Assembly (NCBI RefSeq): GCF_023016155.1
Contig: NZ_JALKBG010000008.1
Coordinates: forward strand, 1,242,501 to 1,306,500
DNA length: 64,000 nucleotides
Direction of reading: 5' to 3'
Origin: Aliiroseovarius sp. F20344
Lineage (GTDB): Bacteria; Pseudomonadota; Alphaproteobacteria; Rhodobacterales; Rhodobacteraceae
Below the pieces are notes generated by a model. That model was not told the origin of the DNA, searched no databases, and was given only the letters and a program-made list of their open reading frames with translations. Below, one piece after another: positions 11,433 to 21,382 of this stretch (its first letter is position 1; every line of letters starts with the position of its first letter). The position numbers and the translations under genes were made by a program.

Positions 11433-12101
11433 ATGATCCGCTTGGATGTTTTCTCTGACCCGATTTGTCCTTGGTGTTACATCGGAAAAACGAGATTAGA
11501 TTACGCATTGGAAACACGCCCTGAACACCCATTTCAAATTCAGTGGCACCCGTTTCAGCTTAATCCCGAAATGCCGCCCGAAGGCATGGATCGGCGTGAG
11601 TATCTGGAAGCTAAATTTGGCGGCCAGCAGAAAGCTGTCAAAGCCTATATGCCAGTGATCGAAGAAGCTGCAGCCTCGGGGATCGAAATGAACCTTGAAG
11701 CGATTAAGCGTACGCCCAACACGATGAATGCACATAGGCTGGTCCATTGGGCCGGGCTTGAAGGCAAGCAAAACGCAATCGTAGACCGGCTATTTCGCGC
11801 TTATTTTGTTGATGGTCGCGACCTTGGAGACCAAAAAGTGTTATGCGATATCGCTGCCGGTGCTGGCATGGATGCCGATATGGTCGCGCGGCTGATGGAG
11901 TCGTCCGCAGATGCCAGTGATCTTCTGGCCCGCGACATGGACGCCCGCAAAAAGGGTGTCAACTCGGTGCCCACATTCGTGATTGCAAACCAGCACGTTG
12001 TCCCCGGCGCGCAGCCCATCAAACTGTGGCAGCAGGTGATCGACGAAATCACGGAAGAATTGAAAGACGACGGTGCGAACAGCGAGGCATCAACTTCGTG
12101 A
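11433..12101 (+). CDS. DsbA-family oxidoreductase (FrnE/HCCA isomerase-like)
   Basis: 222 residues with a thioredoxin fold and the CPWC active site at residues 13-16 (VFSDPICPWCYIGKTRLDYAL), typical of cytoplasmic FrnE-like dithiol oxidoreductases; no signal peptide is seen. The C-terminal strand GVNSVPTFVIANQHVVPGAQP carries the cis-proline. AGGAG stands eight bases before the ATG. The stop overlaps the GTG start of the next gene, an MFS pump, so both are translated from one message. Substrate unknown. Confidence 0.92.
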   Translation: MIRLDVFSDPICPWCYIGKTRLDYALETRPEHPFQIQWHPFQLNPEMPPEGMDRREYLEAKFGGQQKAVKAYMPVIEEAAASGIEMNLEAIKRTPNTMNAHRLVHWAGLEGKQNAIVDRLFRAYFVDGRDLGDQKVLCDIAAGAGMDADMVARLMESSADASDLLARDMDARKKGVNSVPTFVIANQHVVPGAQPIKLWQQVIDEITEELKDDGANSEASTS

Positions 12102-13318
12102 AGCCACGCACCTTCCCTCCGGTTAAACCGCTGCATCTGCGGGAGTATGTGCTGCTGATCGCAGCGCTGTTTTCCATGGTGGCGTTTTCAATCGATTCCA
12201 TCATGCCCGCGCTGCCAGAGATTGCATCAACGATGGTGCCGGAAGACGTAAACCGGGCGCAGCTTTTGATCAGCTCTTTCGTCATTGGTGCGGGCGCGGG
12301 CCAGCTTATTTTCGGGCCGCTGTCTGACACAATCGGCCGGCGGTATTCGTTGGCTTTGGGCATGATCCTGTACATGCTGGCAGCTTTTGCCGCGCTTTGG
12401 GCCCAATCGCTTGAGGCCTTGCTGTTCTGGCGCTTTGTACAAGGCGCCGGTGCTGCAGGGCCACGCACCTGCGGGATGGCAATGACACGTGATCTTTATG
12501 AGGGGCGTCAGATGGCGCGGGTCAACTCGATGGCCTTTACCTTCTTCGTGCTGGTGCCCGCAATTGCCCCGTTGATCGGCCAATGGGTCGTTTTGGGATT
12601 TGGCTGGCGGCATATGTTCACCACCTACATCCTGATGGCTATTGCTATTCTGACGTGGTTCTTACTGCGCCAACCGGAAACCCTGCCACCCGAGCGCCGC
12701 AGGCCCTTGTCCCCAAGGCCGACATTTGAAGCATTTGCGATTGTCATGAAGACCCGTGTGACGCTGATCTATATGGCAGTCATCACCTTTGCCTTCGCGC
12801 AGCTTATGGCCTTCATCAGCTCGGCCCAACAAATCTTTGTTGATGTGCTTGGTACAGGCACGAAGTTTCCGCTCTATTTTGCTTTGATCACGGTCTTCTC
12901 AGCGGCATCCGGGATGCTGAACGCACAGTTGGTGATGCGCATTGGCATGCGTCGTCTGGCGCAGGCGGGGTTTGCCGCACAGACCGTACTGGCCGGGATC
13001 ACTCTGATGTATTGGTACGTCTACGAGCCGCAAGGGGTCACCGCCCTGATCATCTTCTGTCTTTGGGCAACCACTCTGTTCTTCCTAAACGGGCTGAGTT
13101 TTGGCAACTTAAACGCCCTTGCCATTCAACCGCTTGGTCACGTTGCCGGAACCGCCAGCGCAATTATTGGGGCGCTACCAACAGTTACCGCCATTGCCAT
13201 TGCCGCCCCCATTGGGCTGAGCTTCAACGGCACCCCCCTGCCACTGATGATCGGCGTCACAATATGCTCGGGCCTAGCTTTGGCCATTATGCGGCTGGAT
13301 CGGTACAATAACAGCTAG
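12098..13318 (+). CDS. Bcr/CflA-type MFS multidrug efflux transporter
   Basis: About 406 residues and twelve hydrophobic segments. The first helix (YVLLIAALFSMVAFSIDSIMPALPEIA) and the motif LIFGPLSDTIGRRYSLALGM (motif A of MFS) followed by RFVQGAGAAGPRTCGMAMTRDLYEGRQMARV identify the Bcr/CflA drug:H+ antiporter group. The GTG at 12098 overlaps the preceding stop (GTGA), and the family length agrees with this start rather than the in-frame ATG at 12026, which lies inside the upstream gene. Exported compound unknown. Confidence 0.9.
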   Translation: MKPRTFPPVKPLHLREYVLLIAALFSMVAFSIDSIMPALPEIASTMVPEDVNRAQLLISSFVIGAGAGQLIFGPLSDTIGRRYSLALGMILYMLAAFAALWAQSLEALLFWRFVQGAGAAGPRTCGMAMTRDLYEGRQMARVNSMAFTFFVLVPAIAPLIGQWVVLGFGWRHMFTTYILMAIAILTWFLLRQPETLPPERRRPLSPRPTFEAFAIVMKTRVTLIYMAVITFAFAQLMAFISSAQQIFVDVLGTGTKFPLYFALITVFSAASGMLNAQLVMRIGMRRLAQAGFAAQTVLAGITLMYWYVYEPQGVTALIIFCLWATTLFFLNGLSFGNLNALAIQPLGHVAGTASAIIGALPTVTAIAIAAPIGLSFNGTPLPLMIGVTICSGLALAIMRLDRYNNS

Positions 13319-13351
13319 GTTTCAGGGCAGACAAAGGCTTGCCCCGAAATA

Positions 13352-14806
13352 CTAAAACGGCGCTTCCAGATCACTTAAACGCACGTAAACAGTCTTCAAT
13401 TCGGAATAGTGCTCGATCGCGGCTTTCGAGTTCTCGCGACCAACGCCCGAGGCTTTCGAGCCACCAAATGGCGCTTCGACTGGCGCGTCATTATAGGTGT
13501 TGATGTAGCACGTGCCCGCCTCGAACCCGGCAACAACGCGGTGGGCGCGGGTCAGGTCATTGGTGAAGACGCCTGCGGCCAAGCCGAACTCTGTGTCATT
13601 GGCACGGGCCATAACTTCGGCCTCATCTTCAAAATCCAGTACGGACATGACAGGACCGAAGATCTCTTCGCGTGCGATGGTCATGTCATCGGTCACGTCG
13701 GCAAAGACCGTGGGCTGCAAAAAGAAGCCATTCCCTTTGACGCGCGATCCGCCATAGGCCAGACGCGCGCCCTCTTCTTTGCCCTTTTCGATGTAATTCA
13801 TCACGATGTTTAACTGTCCTTCGCTAACCATCGGCCCGAACGAGGTTTCAGGGTCCAGCGGATCACCAATAACGGCCCCGTCCAAACGTTCAGCCAGACG
13901 TTTGAGGAACGCTTCTTTGATACCCTTCTGAACGAAAACACGCGTCCCGTTTGAACACACCTGCCCCGACGAATAAAAGTTCCCAAGGATCGCGCCCGAC
14001 ACAGCGTTCTCGACATCCGCGTCATCAAAAATGATCATGGGCGACTTGCCACCCAGCTCCATCGTGACATGTTTCATGCCTTCTGCAGCAGCGGCGTATA
14101 CCTTGCGACCCGTCGGTACAGATCCGGTGAGCGAGACTTTGGCCACGCGCGGATCAGTGACCAGCGCAGCCCCCACATCGCCGTAGCCCTGAATGATGTT
14201 GAAGATGCCTGCAGGCGCACCGGCTTCCATCAATATCTCGGCCACTTTCAGCGCGGAAAGAGGCGTGGTTTCCGATGGCTTAAAGATCGACGTGTTGCCG
14301 CAAGCCAGCGCAGGTGCCGCTTTCCAGCACGCGATTTGGGTTGGATAATTCCACGCACCAATCCCCACGCAAACGCCAAGCGCTTCGCGGCGGGTATAGA
14401 CGAAATCCCCTTCTGGCATCTGGATATGCTCGCCGGTCAGAGACGCGGCCAAGCCGCCGAAATACTCCAGCGCATCCGCGCCCGAGGTTGCATCCGCCAC
14501 GCTAGTTTCCTGATATGGCTTGCCGGTATCCAGTGTCTCAAGCACCGACAGATCGTGGTTGCGTTCGCGGATGATGTCGGCGGCACGGCGCAGGATGCGG
14601 CCCCGTTCCGTCCCGGTCATCGCTTCCCAATCGGATTGCGTTGCCTTTGATGAAGCGATGGCTTTCTCGATGATTTCCGGGGTGGCTGAGTGCAGCTTGG
14701 CAATCACCTCGCCCGTTGCGGGGAAGATAACGTCGATTTCAGCACCTGCTGTGTCTTCAACATATTCGCCATTGATGAAGTGGCTGGCTTGAGGTTGCGC
14801 GCGCAT
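13352..14806 (-). CDS. betB: betaine aldehyde dehydrogenase
   Basis: 484 residues. Oxidises betaine aldehyde to glycine betaine with NAD(P)+ for osmoprotection or choline catabolism. Visible ALDH features are [27 protein letters not shown], the NAD loop [13 protein letters not shown], the general-base Glu ([13 protein letters not shown]) and the catalytic Cys ([14 protein letters not shown]). The stretch [20 protein letters not shown] is characteristic of BetB. The ATG at 14806 has AAAGG eight bases upstream and is better than the GTG at 14812. The usual partners betA, betC and betI are not adjacent; the flanking genes are rlmE and an MFS pump. Confidence 0.93.
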   Translation of the reverse strand: MRAQPQASHFINGEYVEDTAGAEIDVIFPATGEVIAKLHSATPEIIEKAIASSKATQSDWEAMTGTERGRILRRAADIIRERNHDLSVLETLDTGKPYQETSVADATSGADALEYFGGLAASLTGEHIQMPEGDFVYTRREALGVCVGIGAWNYPTQIACWKAAPALACGNTSIFKPSETTPLSALKVAEILMEAGAPAGIFNIIQGYGDVGAALVTDPRVAKVSLTGSVPTGRKVYAAAAEGMKHVTMELGGKSPMIIFDDADVENAVSGAILGNFYSSGQVCSNGTRVFVQKGIKEAFLKRLAERLDGAVIGDPLDPETSFGPMVSEGQLNIVMNYIEKGKEEGARLAYGGSRVKGNGFFLQPTVFADVTDDMTIAREEIFGPVMSVLDFEDEAEVMARANDTEFGLAAGVFTNDLTRAHRVVAGFEAGTCYINTYNDAPVEAPFGGSKASGVGRENSKAAIEHYSELKTVYVRLSDLEAPF

Positions 14807-14986
14807 GGTCACTGCCTTTCGAAAGCGATCCCATAGGTCGATGGGATTCGTGGTTCTGATCGGTTTTGTCCAGTTGTGTCATGGGCGATCAGGGTCTTCT
14901 ACTCAAAAGGCGACAGAAGACTGCCTGCCTTCGACCTTATCATCACATCACACCTGCACCGCTCATGGACATTCAGGGAAAGACAC

Positions 14987-15748
14987 TCATCCCTTGAATC
15001 CCATCGCCACAACGAATTTTTCGGAGCTGTCAGAGCGGCTTGATGGCGGCTTGACGTTCATTACCTTGTTGAACTTGGACTTCAGCAGCTTTTGTAGCTC
15101 GCCTTCCGCCCCACCAGCTAGAACTTTTGCGACAAAGGTGCCGCCTTCGTCCAGCACATCAAAAGCGAAATAGGCCGCTGCTTCGCACAGAGATATGATG
15201 CGCAAGTGGTCGGTCTGCTTGTGACCCGAACTTGAGGCCGCCATGTCAGACATCACCACATCCGCTTTGCCGCCCAGCCAGTCCTGAACAACCTTGTCGG
15301 CGTCGTCTTCCATGAAATCAAGCTGTTCAAAGCGCGCGCCGGCCAAAGGTTCAACCTCTTGCAAATCAACCCCCAGATAGGTGCCAATCTGCTTGCCGGA
15401 CTTCTCGCCCAACGCATTGATCCGCGGCACGGCGACTTGCGCCCACCCGCCGGGTGCGCAGCCAAGATCGACCACACGCGCGCCATTGACCAAGAAGCGG
15501 AACTTGTCGTCAAGCTCCATGATCTTATAGGCCGCGCGCCCGCGATATCCTTCGGCTTTGGCGCGCTGAACATACGGGTCGTTCAACTGCCGCTGAAGCC
15601 AGCGTGTCGACGAATTGCGACGCCCCCGGGCGGTTTTCACCTTCACCGTTAGGTCGCGCTGACCCCGGCCCGAGCTTTTACGCGTGCGTTTCGAGTATTT
15701 ATTGCCGCCACCAGAGGTGCCGCCCGAGCTGCCATCACTTTGAGACAT
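14987..15748 (-). CDS. rlmE: 23S rRNA (uridine-2'-O-)-methyltransferase RlmE/FtsJ
   Basis: 253 residues. Methylates the ribose of U2552 in 23S rRNA during 50S maturation. The SAM site [16 protein letters not shown], the K-D-K-E tetrad residues ([14 protein letters not shown]-like [44 protein letters not shown]) are present. About 45 N-terminal residues rich in Gly, Ser, Lys and Arg precede the conserved [20 protein letters not shown], an extension over the E. coli protein that is common in alphaproteobacteria. Its start overlaps the ppx stop by one base (TGATG). Confidence 0.95.
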   Translation of the reverse strand: MSQSDGSSGGTSGGGNKYSKRTRKSSGRGQRDLTVKVKTARGRRNSSTRWLQRQLNDPYVQRAKAEGYRGRAAYKIMELDDKFRFLVNGARVVDLGCAPGGWAQVAVPRINALGEKSGKQIGTYLGVDLQEVEPLAGARFEQLDFMEDDADKVVQDWLGGKADVVMSDMAASSSGHKQTDHLRIISLCEAAAYFAFDVLDEGGTFVAKVLAGGAEGELQKLLKSKFNKVMNVKPPSSRSDSSEKFVVAMGFKG

Positions 15749-16860
15749 CAGAAAGGTCCGCCTTCCAACACACCGTCCGAAGACATTTGAGAATAAAGGA
15801 TGCCTTCTCTAAGGCCACGATCCGCAACTGACAAGCGATCCGTCGGCCACACACGCAACAGCGCCTGCAAAATGGCCGAGCCAGACATGATTAGTGATTG
15901 CCGATCCCGCCCGATGTGAGAGTTCACACGGCGGCCCTTTGGCCCCATGGCGAGATAGCCTTGGATCACGCGTTCGATCTGGTCAGAAGTCATGCGAAGC
16001 CCATCAACGCGGGTCCTGTCATACCGGCGCAGCCCCAAATGGGTTGCCGCCACCGTTGTCACCGTGCCCGAGGTGCCGATGATCTGAAACCCTTCACGAG
16101 GGGGTTCATGGTGAAACGGGCTAAAGTCGGCCAGTTGTTCTTCAAAATGCACCGACATCAGCGCATAGCGCCCGGCATCGTCTTCGACATCGTCATACAT
16201 TTCGCGCAAAGTGGCGACGCCCAGCGGAACCGAAATCCAGTCCACAACACTCGCAGCAGGGAAATCCCCGATCCCGCCCTTAAATCCACGCCCCATCCGC
16301 ATAATCGATTGCGGACGATCCAGGGGCGGTACTTTGGACAGGTCGATCCAGACAAGCTCGGTCGAGCCGCCGCCGATATCGACGACCAAAAGCTGTTCGG
16401 TCTTGGTGGACACCAAAGGCGCGCAGGACACAACGGCTAAGCGCGCTTCCTCTTCGGGCTTGATGATTTCAAGCTCCAGCCCGGTTTCGCGGCGGATATT
16501 ATTCATGAAGTTCTTGCCGTTGGACGCCCGGCGGCAAGCCTCGGTTGCGACAAGACGCATCCGTTTCACATCATGCTTGATCAATTTCTTGCGGCAAATG
16601 CGAAGCGCCTGAATGGTACGCGACATGGAGGATCGGCTAAGCCGCCCCGAGGCTTCGAGCCCCCGGCCCAGCTGCACCGATTTCGAAAAGCTGTCCACGA
16701 CGTGAAACTGACTACCCTTTGGTTGGGCAATCAGCATTCGACAACTGTTTGTTCCGAGGTCCAAGGCCGCATACAGGCTGGCCGGATCCACGGGGGATGG
16801 CGCGGGGGCTACAACCGCTTTCGGGAACACGCCCGCACCTTTGGGACGCTTGGGCGCCAT
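15748..16860 (-). CDS. Ppx/GppA-family phosphatase
   Basis: 370 residues, ASKHA fold. Members release phosphate from polyphosphate or convert pppGpp to ppGpp. The phosphate-1 motif ([16 protein letters not shown], about 29-44), the phosphate-2 motif ([16 protein letters not shown]) and the catalytic Glu region ([13 protein letters not shown]) are intact. At this length it lacks the C-terminal HD-like domains of E. coli Ppx, like other short alphaproteobacterial forms. It forms a two-gene unit with rlmE, which it overlaps. Whether it acts as exopolyphosphatase or GppA is open. Confidence 0.9.
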   Translation of the reverse strand: MAPKRPKGAGVFPKAVVAPAPSPVDPASLYAALDLGTNSCRMLIAQPKGSQFHVVDSFSKSVQLGRGLEASGRLSRSSMSRTIQALRICRKKLIKHDVKRMRLVATEACRRASNGKNFMNNIRRETGLELEIIKPEEEARLAVVSCAPLVSTKTEQLLVVDIGGGSTELVWIDLSKVPPLDRPQSIMRMGRGFKGGIGDFPAASVVDWISVPLGVATLREMYDDVEDDAGRYALMSVHFEEQLADFSPFHHEPPREGFQIIGTSGTVTTVAATHLGLRRYDRTRVDGLRMTSDQIERVIQGYLAMGPKGRRVNSHIGRDRQSLIMSGSAILQALLRVWPTDRLSVADRGLREGILYSQMSSDGVLEGGPF

Positions 16861-17159
16861 GGTCTACGCCCTCCATTTTCGAGTTACTCCCAAGATAGGG
16901 TCTGGGCTGCGCAGTGGCAATCCCTCGCGTATGCCAAAAGCAACACAGTTGCGTCAGGTCATAATTTTCATGAATCGATTTCACGCTCGGCTCCATGGCC
17001 TGCACGCTGCAAATTGCGTATGGCATAGGGGCGGATCGGACATTCCGAAACCTCGTGGACCGGTGGACGTCGTTTGTGAAACCCGGCGTGTCGAAAATCG
17101 ACGCAGAGCCAACCGGCTACGAGATTAGGAATGAAGAACGGAGAGAGGGAGAATCGCAC
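16861..17159. other. 299-base divergent intergenic region
   Basis: Lies between the divergent ppx and one-carbon operon genes. I see no terminator, conserved riboswitch core or convincing reading frame. A purine-rich GAGAGAGGGAG at the right end is the ribosome binding site of the gene at 17160. Confidence 0.5.
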
Positions 17160-17456
17160 ATGCCTGACGTGACCATCGTTTATTGGAGGGACATTCCCGC
17201 CCAAGTGATCGTCGGCAAAGGGCGCCGGGGAAGCAAAGCCCCCCTGCCCGAGCGGTTTGAACAGGCCATTGACCGGGCTGCCATGAAGGTGAACGCAAAA
17301 GACAGCGACGCTTATCTGGCGGAATGGCGCAAGGCTGATCCCTACTCTGTCGAAGGCGACCCGCAAGAGATCGCGACGGCCGAGGCCGCGCGTTTGGATG
17401 CGGAATATGACAAAGAGCGGCTTGTCGCTCTGATTGGCAACGACGGATGGGCTTGA
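17160..17456 (+). CDS. virulence-factor family small protein (PF13769-like)
   Basis: 98 residues, no signal peptide or membrane segment. The pattern VTIVYWRDIPAQVIVGKGRRGSKAPLPERFEQAIDRAAM and LAEWRKADPYSVEGDP matches the small proteins annotated as virulence factor. Despite the name, in alphaproteobacteria this gene is regularly the first of an operon with methylene-tetrahydrofolate reductase and a pterin methyltransferase, as here (26 bases to the next ATG), so a role in one-carbon or corrinoid methyl transfer is more likely. The ATG at 17160 follows a strong GAGGGAG site. Biochemical function unknown. Confidence 0.85.
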   Translation: MPDVTIVYWRDIPAQVIVGKGRRGSKAPLPERFEQAIDRAAMKVNAKDSDAYLAEWRKADPYSVEGDPQEIATAEAARLDAEYDKERLVALIGNDGWA

Positions 17457-17482
17457 TCCCACCCTCTATTAAGGAGGCAGCC

Positions 17483-18421
17483 ATGGCGCTGTTGAACTTC
17501 CGCAAGAAGCCGACCGAAGGTCAGGCCAATGCCGCATCCCCCGAACTTCAGGCGTTTCTGAAGGGCTATTCGATCGAAGTCATGCCCCGCACGGCCACCA
17601 AGGTCGAGGATTTCCGCGATCTTCTGCCCGAAGGCACCCGCGTCTACATTGCGCATATCGAAGGCACGCCAATCGAAGACATGGTCGCCACGGCAAAGCG
17701 CATTATGGAAGAAGGCTTCGACGTGATGCCCCACTTCCCGGCGCGTATCATCAAAGACAAAGCCACACTGGCTGATTGGATTGCCCAGTACCAAGGCGAA
17801 GCTGACGTTAAGCAGGGACTGATCCTTGCTGGCGGCGTGGCCGAGCCTCATGGCGAGTTCGACAGCTCGATGCAGCTTCTGGAAACTGGTCTGTTCGATC
17901 AGGCAGGCTTCACCAATCTGCACGTGGCCGGTCACCCGGAGCCGAACCTGGACATCGACCCCAAAGGCGGGCGTGCCAACACCTATGCGGCGCTGGACTG
18001 GAAGCAGGAGTTCGCGAAACGCACCGATGCGGACATGGCACTGGCCACCCAGTTCTGTTTTGAAGCTGAACCGGTCATCGCATGGGCGAATGAGCTGGCC
18101 GAACGCGGTATGAACCTTCCGATCCATATCGGCATCGCGGGTCCGGCCAAGCTGCAAACCATGATCAAGTTCGCGATTGCCTGTGGCGTTGGCCCGTCCC
18201 TGAAAGTGCTTCAAAAGCGTGCCAAGGACGTATCGAAGCTTCTGTTGCCGCATGAACCCGATGAAATTCTGAACGATTTGGCCCTGCACAAAACCGCCAA
18301 CCCCGACTTCAACATCTCTCAGGTGCATTTCTTCCCGCTGGGCGGAATTAAAACCAATGCAAACTGGGCCATCAACAATGGCGGCGAAAACACCGCCCCC
18401 GTGAACGCGACCAAAGGATAA
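17483..18421 (+). CDS. methylenetetrahydrofolate reductase
   Basis: 312 residues, TIM-barrel flavoprotein of the MetF superfamily that reduces methylene-THF to methyl-THF. Recognisable stretches are VYIAHIEGTPIEDMVATAKRIMEEGFDVMPHFPARII, GLILAGGVAEPHGEFDSSMQLLETG and NLHVAGHPEPNLDIDPKGG. It is a divergent MetF branch rather than the enterobacterial type. AAGGAGG at 17471-17477 sets the ATG at 17483. Its product is the methyl donor for the pterin-binding protein encoded four bases downstream, so the two act in sequence. Confidence 0.88.
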   Translation: MALLNFRKKPTEGQANAASPELQAFLKGYSIEVMPRTATKVEDFRDLLPEGTRVYIAHIEGTPIEDMVATAKRIMEEGFDVMPHFPARIIKDKATLADWIAQYQGEADVKQGLILAGGVAEPHGEFDSSMQLLETGLFDQAGFTNLHVAGHPEPNLDIDPKGGRANTYAALDWKQEFAKRTDADMALATQFCFEAEPVIAWANELAERGMNLPIHIGIAGPAKLQTMIKFAIACGVGPSLKVLQKRAKDVSKLLLPHEPDEILNDLALHKTANPDFNISQVHFFPLGGIKTNANWAINNGGENTAPVNATKG

Positions 18422-18424
18422 ATC

Positions 18425-19498
18425 ATGACCCGTACCATCGTCGAAAGCGCTTCTAAGACCTCGATCATCGGCTTTGACCAGCCGTTCTCGGTCATTGGCG
18501 AACGGATCAACCCGACGGGCCGCAAGATCCTGAACGAGGAACTCGAGCGCGACGATTTCAGCCGCGTAGAAGCCGATGCGCTGGCTCAGGTTGCCGCTGG
18601 CGCAACCATCCTCGACATCAACTCGGGCGCTGTGTTCTCGAACAAGATGGCCGAAGATCCGCGTTATGCCGACAACAACTTTGTTGAACCCGACCTGATG
18701 CGCAAACTGGTCGAAACCGTACAAGCTGTCACCGATTGCCCGCTTTGCATTGACTCGTCGGTTCCTGGCGCACTGGAAGCGGGTCTTGAAGCGGCCAAAG
18801 GCCGTCCGCTTCTGAACTCGGTCACCGGCGAAGAAGAGCGTTTGGAACTGGTTCTGCCACTGGTCAAAAAGTACAACGTTCCAGTCGTCGCGATCTCGAA
18901 CGACGACACCGGCATTTCGGAAGACCCTGAAGTACGCTTCGCGGTTGCCAAGAAGATCGTGGAACGCGCAGCTGATTTCGGCATCCCAGCACATGACATC
19001 GTGGTCGATCCCCTAGTCATGCCGATCGGCGCCATGGGCACCGCTGGCTTGCAGGTCTTTGAACTGAACAATCGTCTGCGCAACGAACTGGGTGTGAACA
19101 CCACCTGTGGCGCCTCGAACATCTCGTTCGGTCTGCCCAACCGCCACGGCATCAACAACGCGTTTCTGCCGATGGCCATGGCAACTGGCATGACGTCGGC
19201 GATCATGAACCCGATCGCCCTGCCCGTTGGCCCCAAGAAATTGGCTGAAAAGAAGGCCGAGATCGAAGCCAAAGGCATCGTTGTGCCAGCTGACATGGAT
19301 GACGAAACCTTCTGTCAGGTCTTCGGCCTGGGCTCGACCAAGCCCAAAGCAGGCAAGGAAATGGAGGCCATCCGCGCCGCCAACTTCCTGACCAACAACG
19401 ACGAAGGCGGCGCCGAGTGGATCAAATTCAACTCGTCCAATGCCGGAGCCGCAGGTGCTGCCGGTGGCCGCCGCGGGGGCCGCCGCCGTCGGGGGTAA
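18425..19498 (+). CDS. pterin-binding methyltetrahydrofolate:corrinoid methyltransferase, stand-alone MetH pterin module
   Basis: 357 residues with a dihydropteroate-synthase-like barrel (FSVIGERINPTGRKILNEELERDDFSRVEADALAQVAAGATILDINSG; CIDSSVPGALEAGL; DIVVDPLVMPIGA; TTCGASNISFGLPNR). This fold passes the methyl group of methyl-THF to cob(I)alamin. It lacks the homocysteine, cobalamin and activation domains of full-length MetH. In Phaeobacter, as I recall from published genetics, such a protein is one part of a split methionine synthase. The C-terminus is an unusual Ala/Gly then Gly/Arg tail (about the last 20 residues, ending RRGGRRRRG). It ends in a good terminator. Confidence 0.88.
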   Translation: MTRTIVESASKTSIIGFDQPFSVIGERINPTGRKILNEELERDDFSRVEADALAQVAAGATILDINSGAVFSNKMAEDPRYADNNFVEPDLMRKLVETVQAVTDCPLCIDSSVPGALEAGLEAAKGRPLLNSVTGEEERLELVLPLVKKYNVPVVAISNDDTGISEDPEVRFAVAKKIVERAADFGIPAHDIVVDPLVMPIGAMGTAGLQVFELNNRLRNELGVNTTCGASNISFGLPNRHGINNAFLPMAMATGMTSAIMNPIALPVGPKKLAEKKAEIEAKGIVVPADMDDETFCQVFGLGSTKPKAGKEMEAIRAANFLTNNDEGGAEWIKFNSSNAGAAGAAGGRRGGRRRRG

Positions 19499-19518
19499 TA
19501 AAGGCTCAATGAAACAAG

Positions 19519-19545
19519 AAAGGCCCGCCAAATCGGCGGGCCTTT
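19519..19545 (+). terminator. intrinsic terminator, usable in both directions
   Basis: Perfect 11-bp stem AAAGGCCCGCC / GGCGGGCCTTT with loop AAATC, 21 bases after the methyltransferase stop. It also lies just past the stop of the convergent lipoprotein gene. Confidence 0.85.
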
Positions 19546-19572
19546 ATCATTCTGCATTAAGACGTACTAGGC

Positions 19573-19971
19573 TTAGTAGCCTTGGCGTGCGGCACTGCCG
19601 GCATCCAACACACCTTTCATTGTACAGCCTTTCGCTGCTGTACCTTCACGGATCTCATCCTTAAGCGCATATGTCTTGGCATTGTATTCCTGGATCTGCT
19701 CCGGCGTATGTCCGCCTTGCGCTTGAAGCTTCGCGATCTTGGCTTCCCAAGCAACGGATTTCCCATGATATTTCGACACGTATAGGCGATGTGATGATTT
19801 CAACGCGCGCGATGCCGCTTCGCCCTCAAGCGATCCACAATCATATGCAATGACGGCCGATTTATCGGGCATCTGCTGAACATGGGTCCAGCCGGGACCA
19901 CCGGACATACAGCCGGATAATGTCGCTGCAACGGCGACCAACGCAATGGATTTGGGAATTCCATGATGCAT
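19573..19971 (-). CDS. small hypothetical lipoprotein
   Basis: 132 residues. A signal peptide ends in the lipobox LSGC at residues 18-21 (IALVAVAATLSGCMSGGPG), so Cys21 is probably lipidated and the protein membrane-anchored facing the periplasm. The mature part is short and charged, with two more cysteines (AYDCGSLEG and AAKGCTMKGV) that could form a disulfide, and a helical segment with EQIQEYNAKTYALKDEI. I recognise no family. It stands alone on the minus strand between plus-strand operons and shares the bidirectional terminator at 19519. Confidence 0.75.
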   Translation of the reverse strand: MHHGIPKSIALVAVAATLSGCMSGGPGWTHVQQMPDKSAVIAYDCGSLEGEAASRALKSSHRLYVSKYHGKSVAWEAKIAKLQAQGGHTPEQIQEYNAKTYALKDEIREGTAAKGCTMKGVLDAGSAARQGY

Positions 19972-20109
19972 GAGAATCTCTCTTCAATAGTTAGCTTACT
20001 GTCATGCAACCTATGATAGCTTTACCCTGAGCAATCAATGCCTTAATTGGACTGTGTTATATACATTAAAGCAGCAGATCATCCGATGCTGCCTCAAAGG
20101 ACATTTCCC

Positions 20110-21270
20110 ATGATCGCCCCTCTTTCCGACATCACAATCCTCGATCTGACACATGTGCTTGCGGGCCCCTATTGTTCGATGATCCTGTCGGACCTTGGGG
20201 CAAAGGTGATCAAGGTGGAACAACCCGGCATCGGAGATGACACACGGCATTTCCCACCGTTTCGGGATGGCCACAGCGCCTATTTCGCAACGATCAATCG
20301 CGATAAGGAATCCATCGCTCTGAACCTGAAAGACGACGCAGACCGCGCGATCTTCGAACGGCTTTTGGCGCAGGTTGATGTGGTAATGGAGAACTATCGC
20401 CCCGGTGTGATGGAGCGTTTGGGCTATGGCTGGGACGCGCTGTCAGAGCGTCACCCGCATCTGATCTACGGTGCGGTTTCCGGCTTTGGGCACACAGGCC
20501 CGGACGCATTGAAACCCGCCTATGACATGGTGGCACAGGCACGTGGTGGTGTCATGTCCATCACGGGCGAGAAAAACCGCGAGCCCGTGCGCGTGGGGGC
20601 CTCGGTCGGGGATATCGTCGCCGGGATGTTTTTGGGACACGGCTTGCTCGCTGCGCTGTATCAGCGCGAGATGACCGGTAAGGGCCAGAAGGTTGACGTC
20701 GCGATGCTGGACAGCCAACTGGCCATCATGGAACACGCCATCGCCATCACAGGTGAAACCGGCAACCCGCCCGAACCTTCAGGTGCGCGCCACCCCTCGA
20801 TTGCGCCGTTCGAAACCTATCACACCGCTGATGGCCTGATGGTCATCGCCTGCGGCAACGATGTGCTGTTTGGCAAGCTGTGTCAGGTGCTGGGCAAACC
20901 ACATTGGGCCACCCTGCCTGAGTTCTCGAACAACCTTGCGCGCTGCGAAAACGTCATGCTACTGCGCCGCCGGATCGAGACCGTGACCCTTGGCCAACCG
21001 CGCGCGCATTGGCTTAAGGTCCTCACCGCCGAAGGCATCCCCTGTGCGCCCATCCAGAACGTTGCCGAAGCAATGCAAGACCCGCAAATCTTGGCACGCA
21101 ACATGGTGAAGAAACTGCCATCGCCCGACGGGGGAAAACCCTTCGTGGCGGCGGGAAACCCGATCAAGATGGGAAGTGTGGATGACCTACGGCAGCCGGG
21201 CGCTGCACCGTTGTTAAACGGCGACCGGGAGGAGATTCTCGCTTGGTTGTCAGAGCAGGAAACGAACTAA
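20110..21270 (+). CDS. CaiB/BaiF family III CoA-transferase
   Basis: 386 residues. Transfers CoA between carboxylic acids through an aspartyl-CoA intermediate. The start LSDITILDLTHVLAGPYCSMILSDLGAKVIKVEQPGIGDDTR and the central stretch GFGHTGPDALKPAYDMVAQARGGVMSITG, with the family's catalytic Asp in AYDMVAQ, are typical. The ATG at 20110 with AAAGGA nine bases upstream is preferred over the in-frame ATG-like start at 20047. Substrates are unknown; relatives handle carnitine, formyl/oxalyl, bile-acid or dicarboxylate CoA esters. Confidence 0.92.
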   Translation: MIAPLSDITILDLTHVLAGPYCSMILSDLGAKVIKVEQPGIGDDTRHFPPFRDGHSAYFATINRDKESIALNLKDDADRAIFERLLAQVDVVMENYRPGVMERLGYGWDALSERHPHLIYGAVSGFGHTGPDALKPAYDMVAQARGGVMSITGEKNREPVRVGASVGDIVAGMFLGHGLLAALYQREMTGKGQKVDVAMLDSQLAIMEHAIAITGETGNPPEPSGARHPSIAPFETYHTADGLMVIACGNDVLFGKLCQVLGKPHWATLPEFSNNLARCENVMLLRRRIETVTLGQPRAHWLKVLTAEGIPCAPIQNVAEAMQDPQILARNMVKKLPSPDGGKPFVAAGNPIKMGSVDDLRQPGAAPLLNGDREEILAWLSEQETN

Positions 21271-21382
21271 ACCGTCTTCTGCGGTAAAAACGGCGTTTCC
21301 GACACACATATGCCGCTCGCAGGCATTGCACCCGGGCGATCCATCCGTAAATTGATCAAAAAACTGTTGGAAAGACGCGCGC

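Noticed and set aside
13319-13351. hairpin TTTC-A-GGGCA ... TGCCC-C-GAAA between the MFS and betB stops
   Set aside because: Stem is interrupted by a mismatch and no T tract follows on either strand, so I did not call a terminator.
17342-18994. 550-codon minus-strand open frame
   Set aside because: It lies opposite the methylene-THF reductase and pterin methyltransferase genes, which have clear homology and ribosome sites; composition makes long antisense frames common here.
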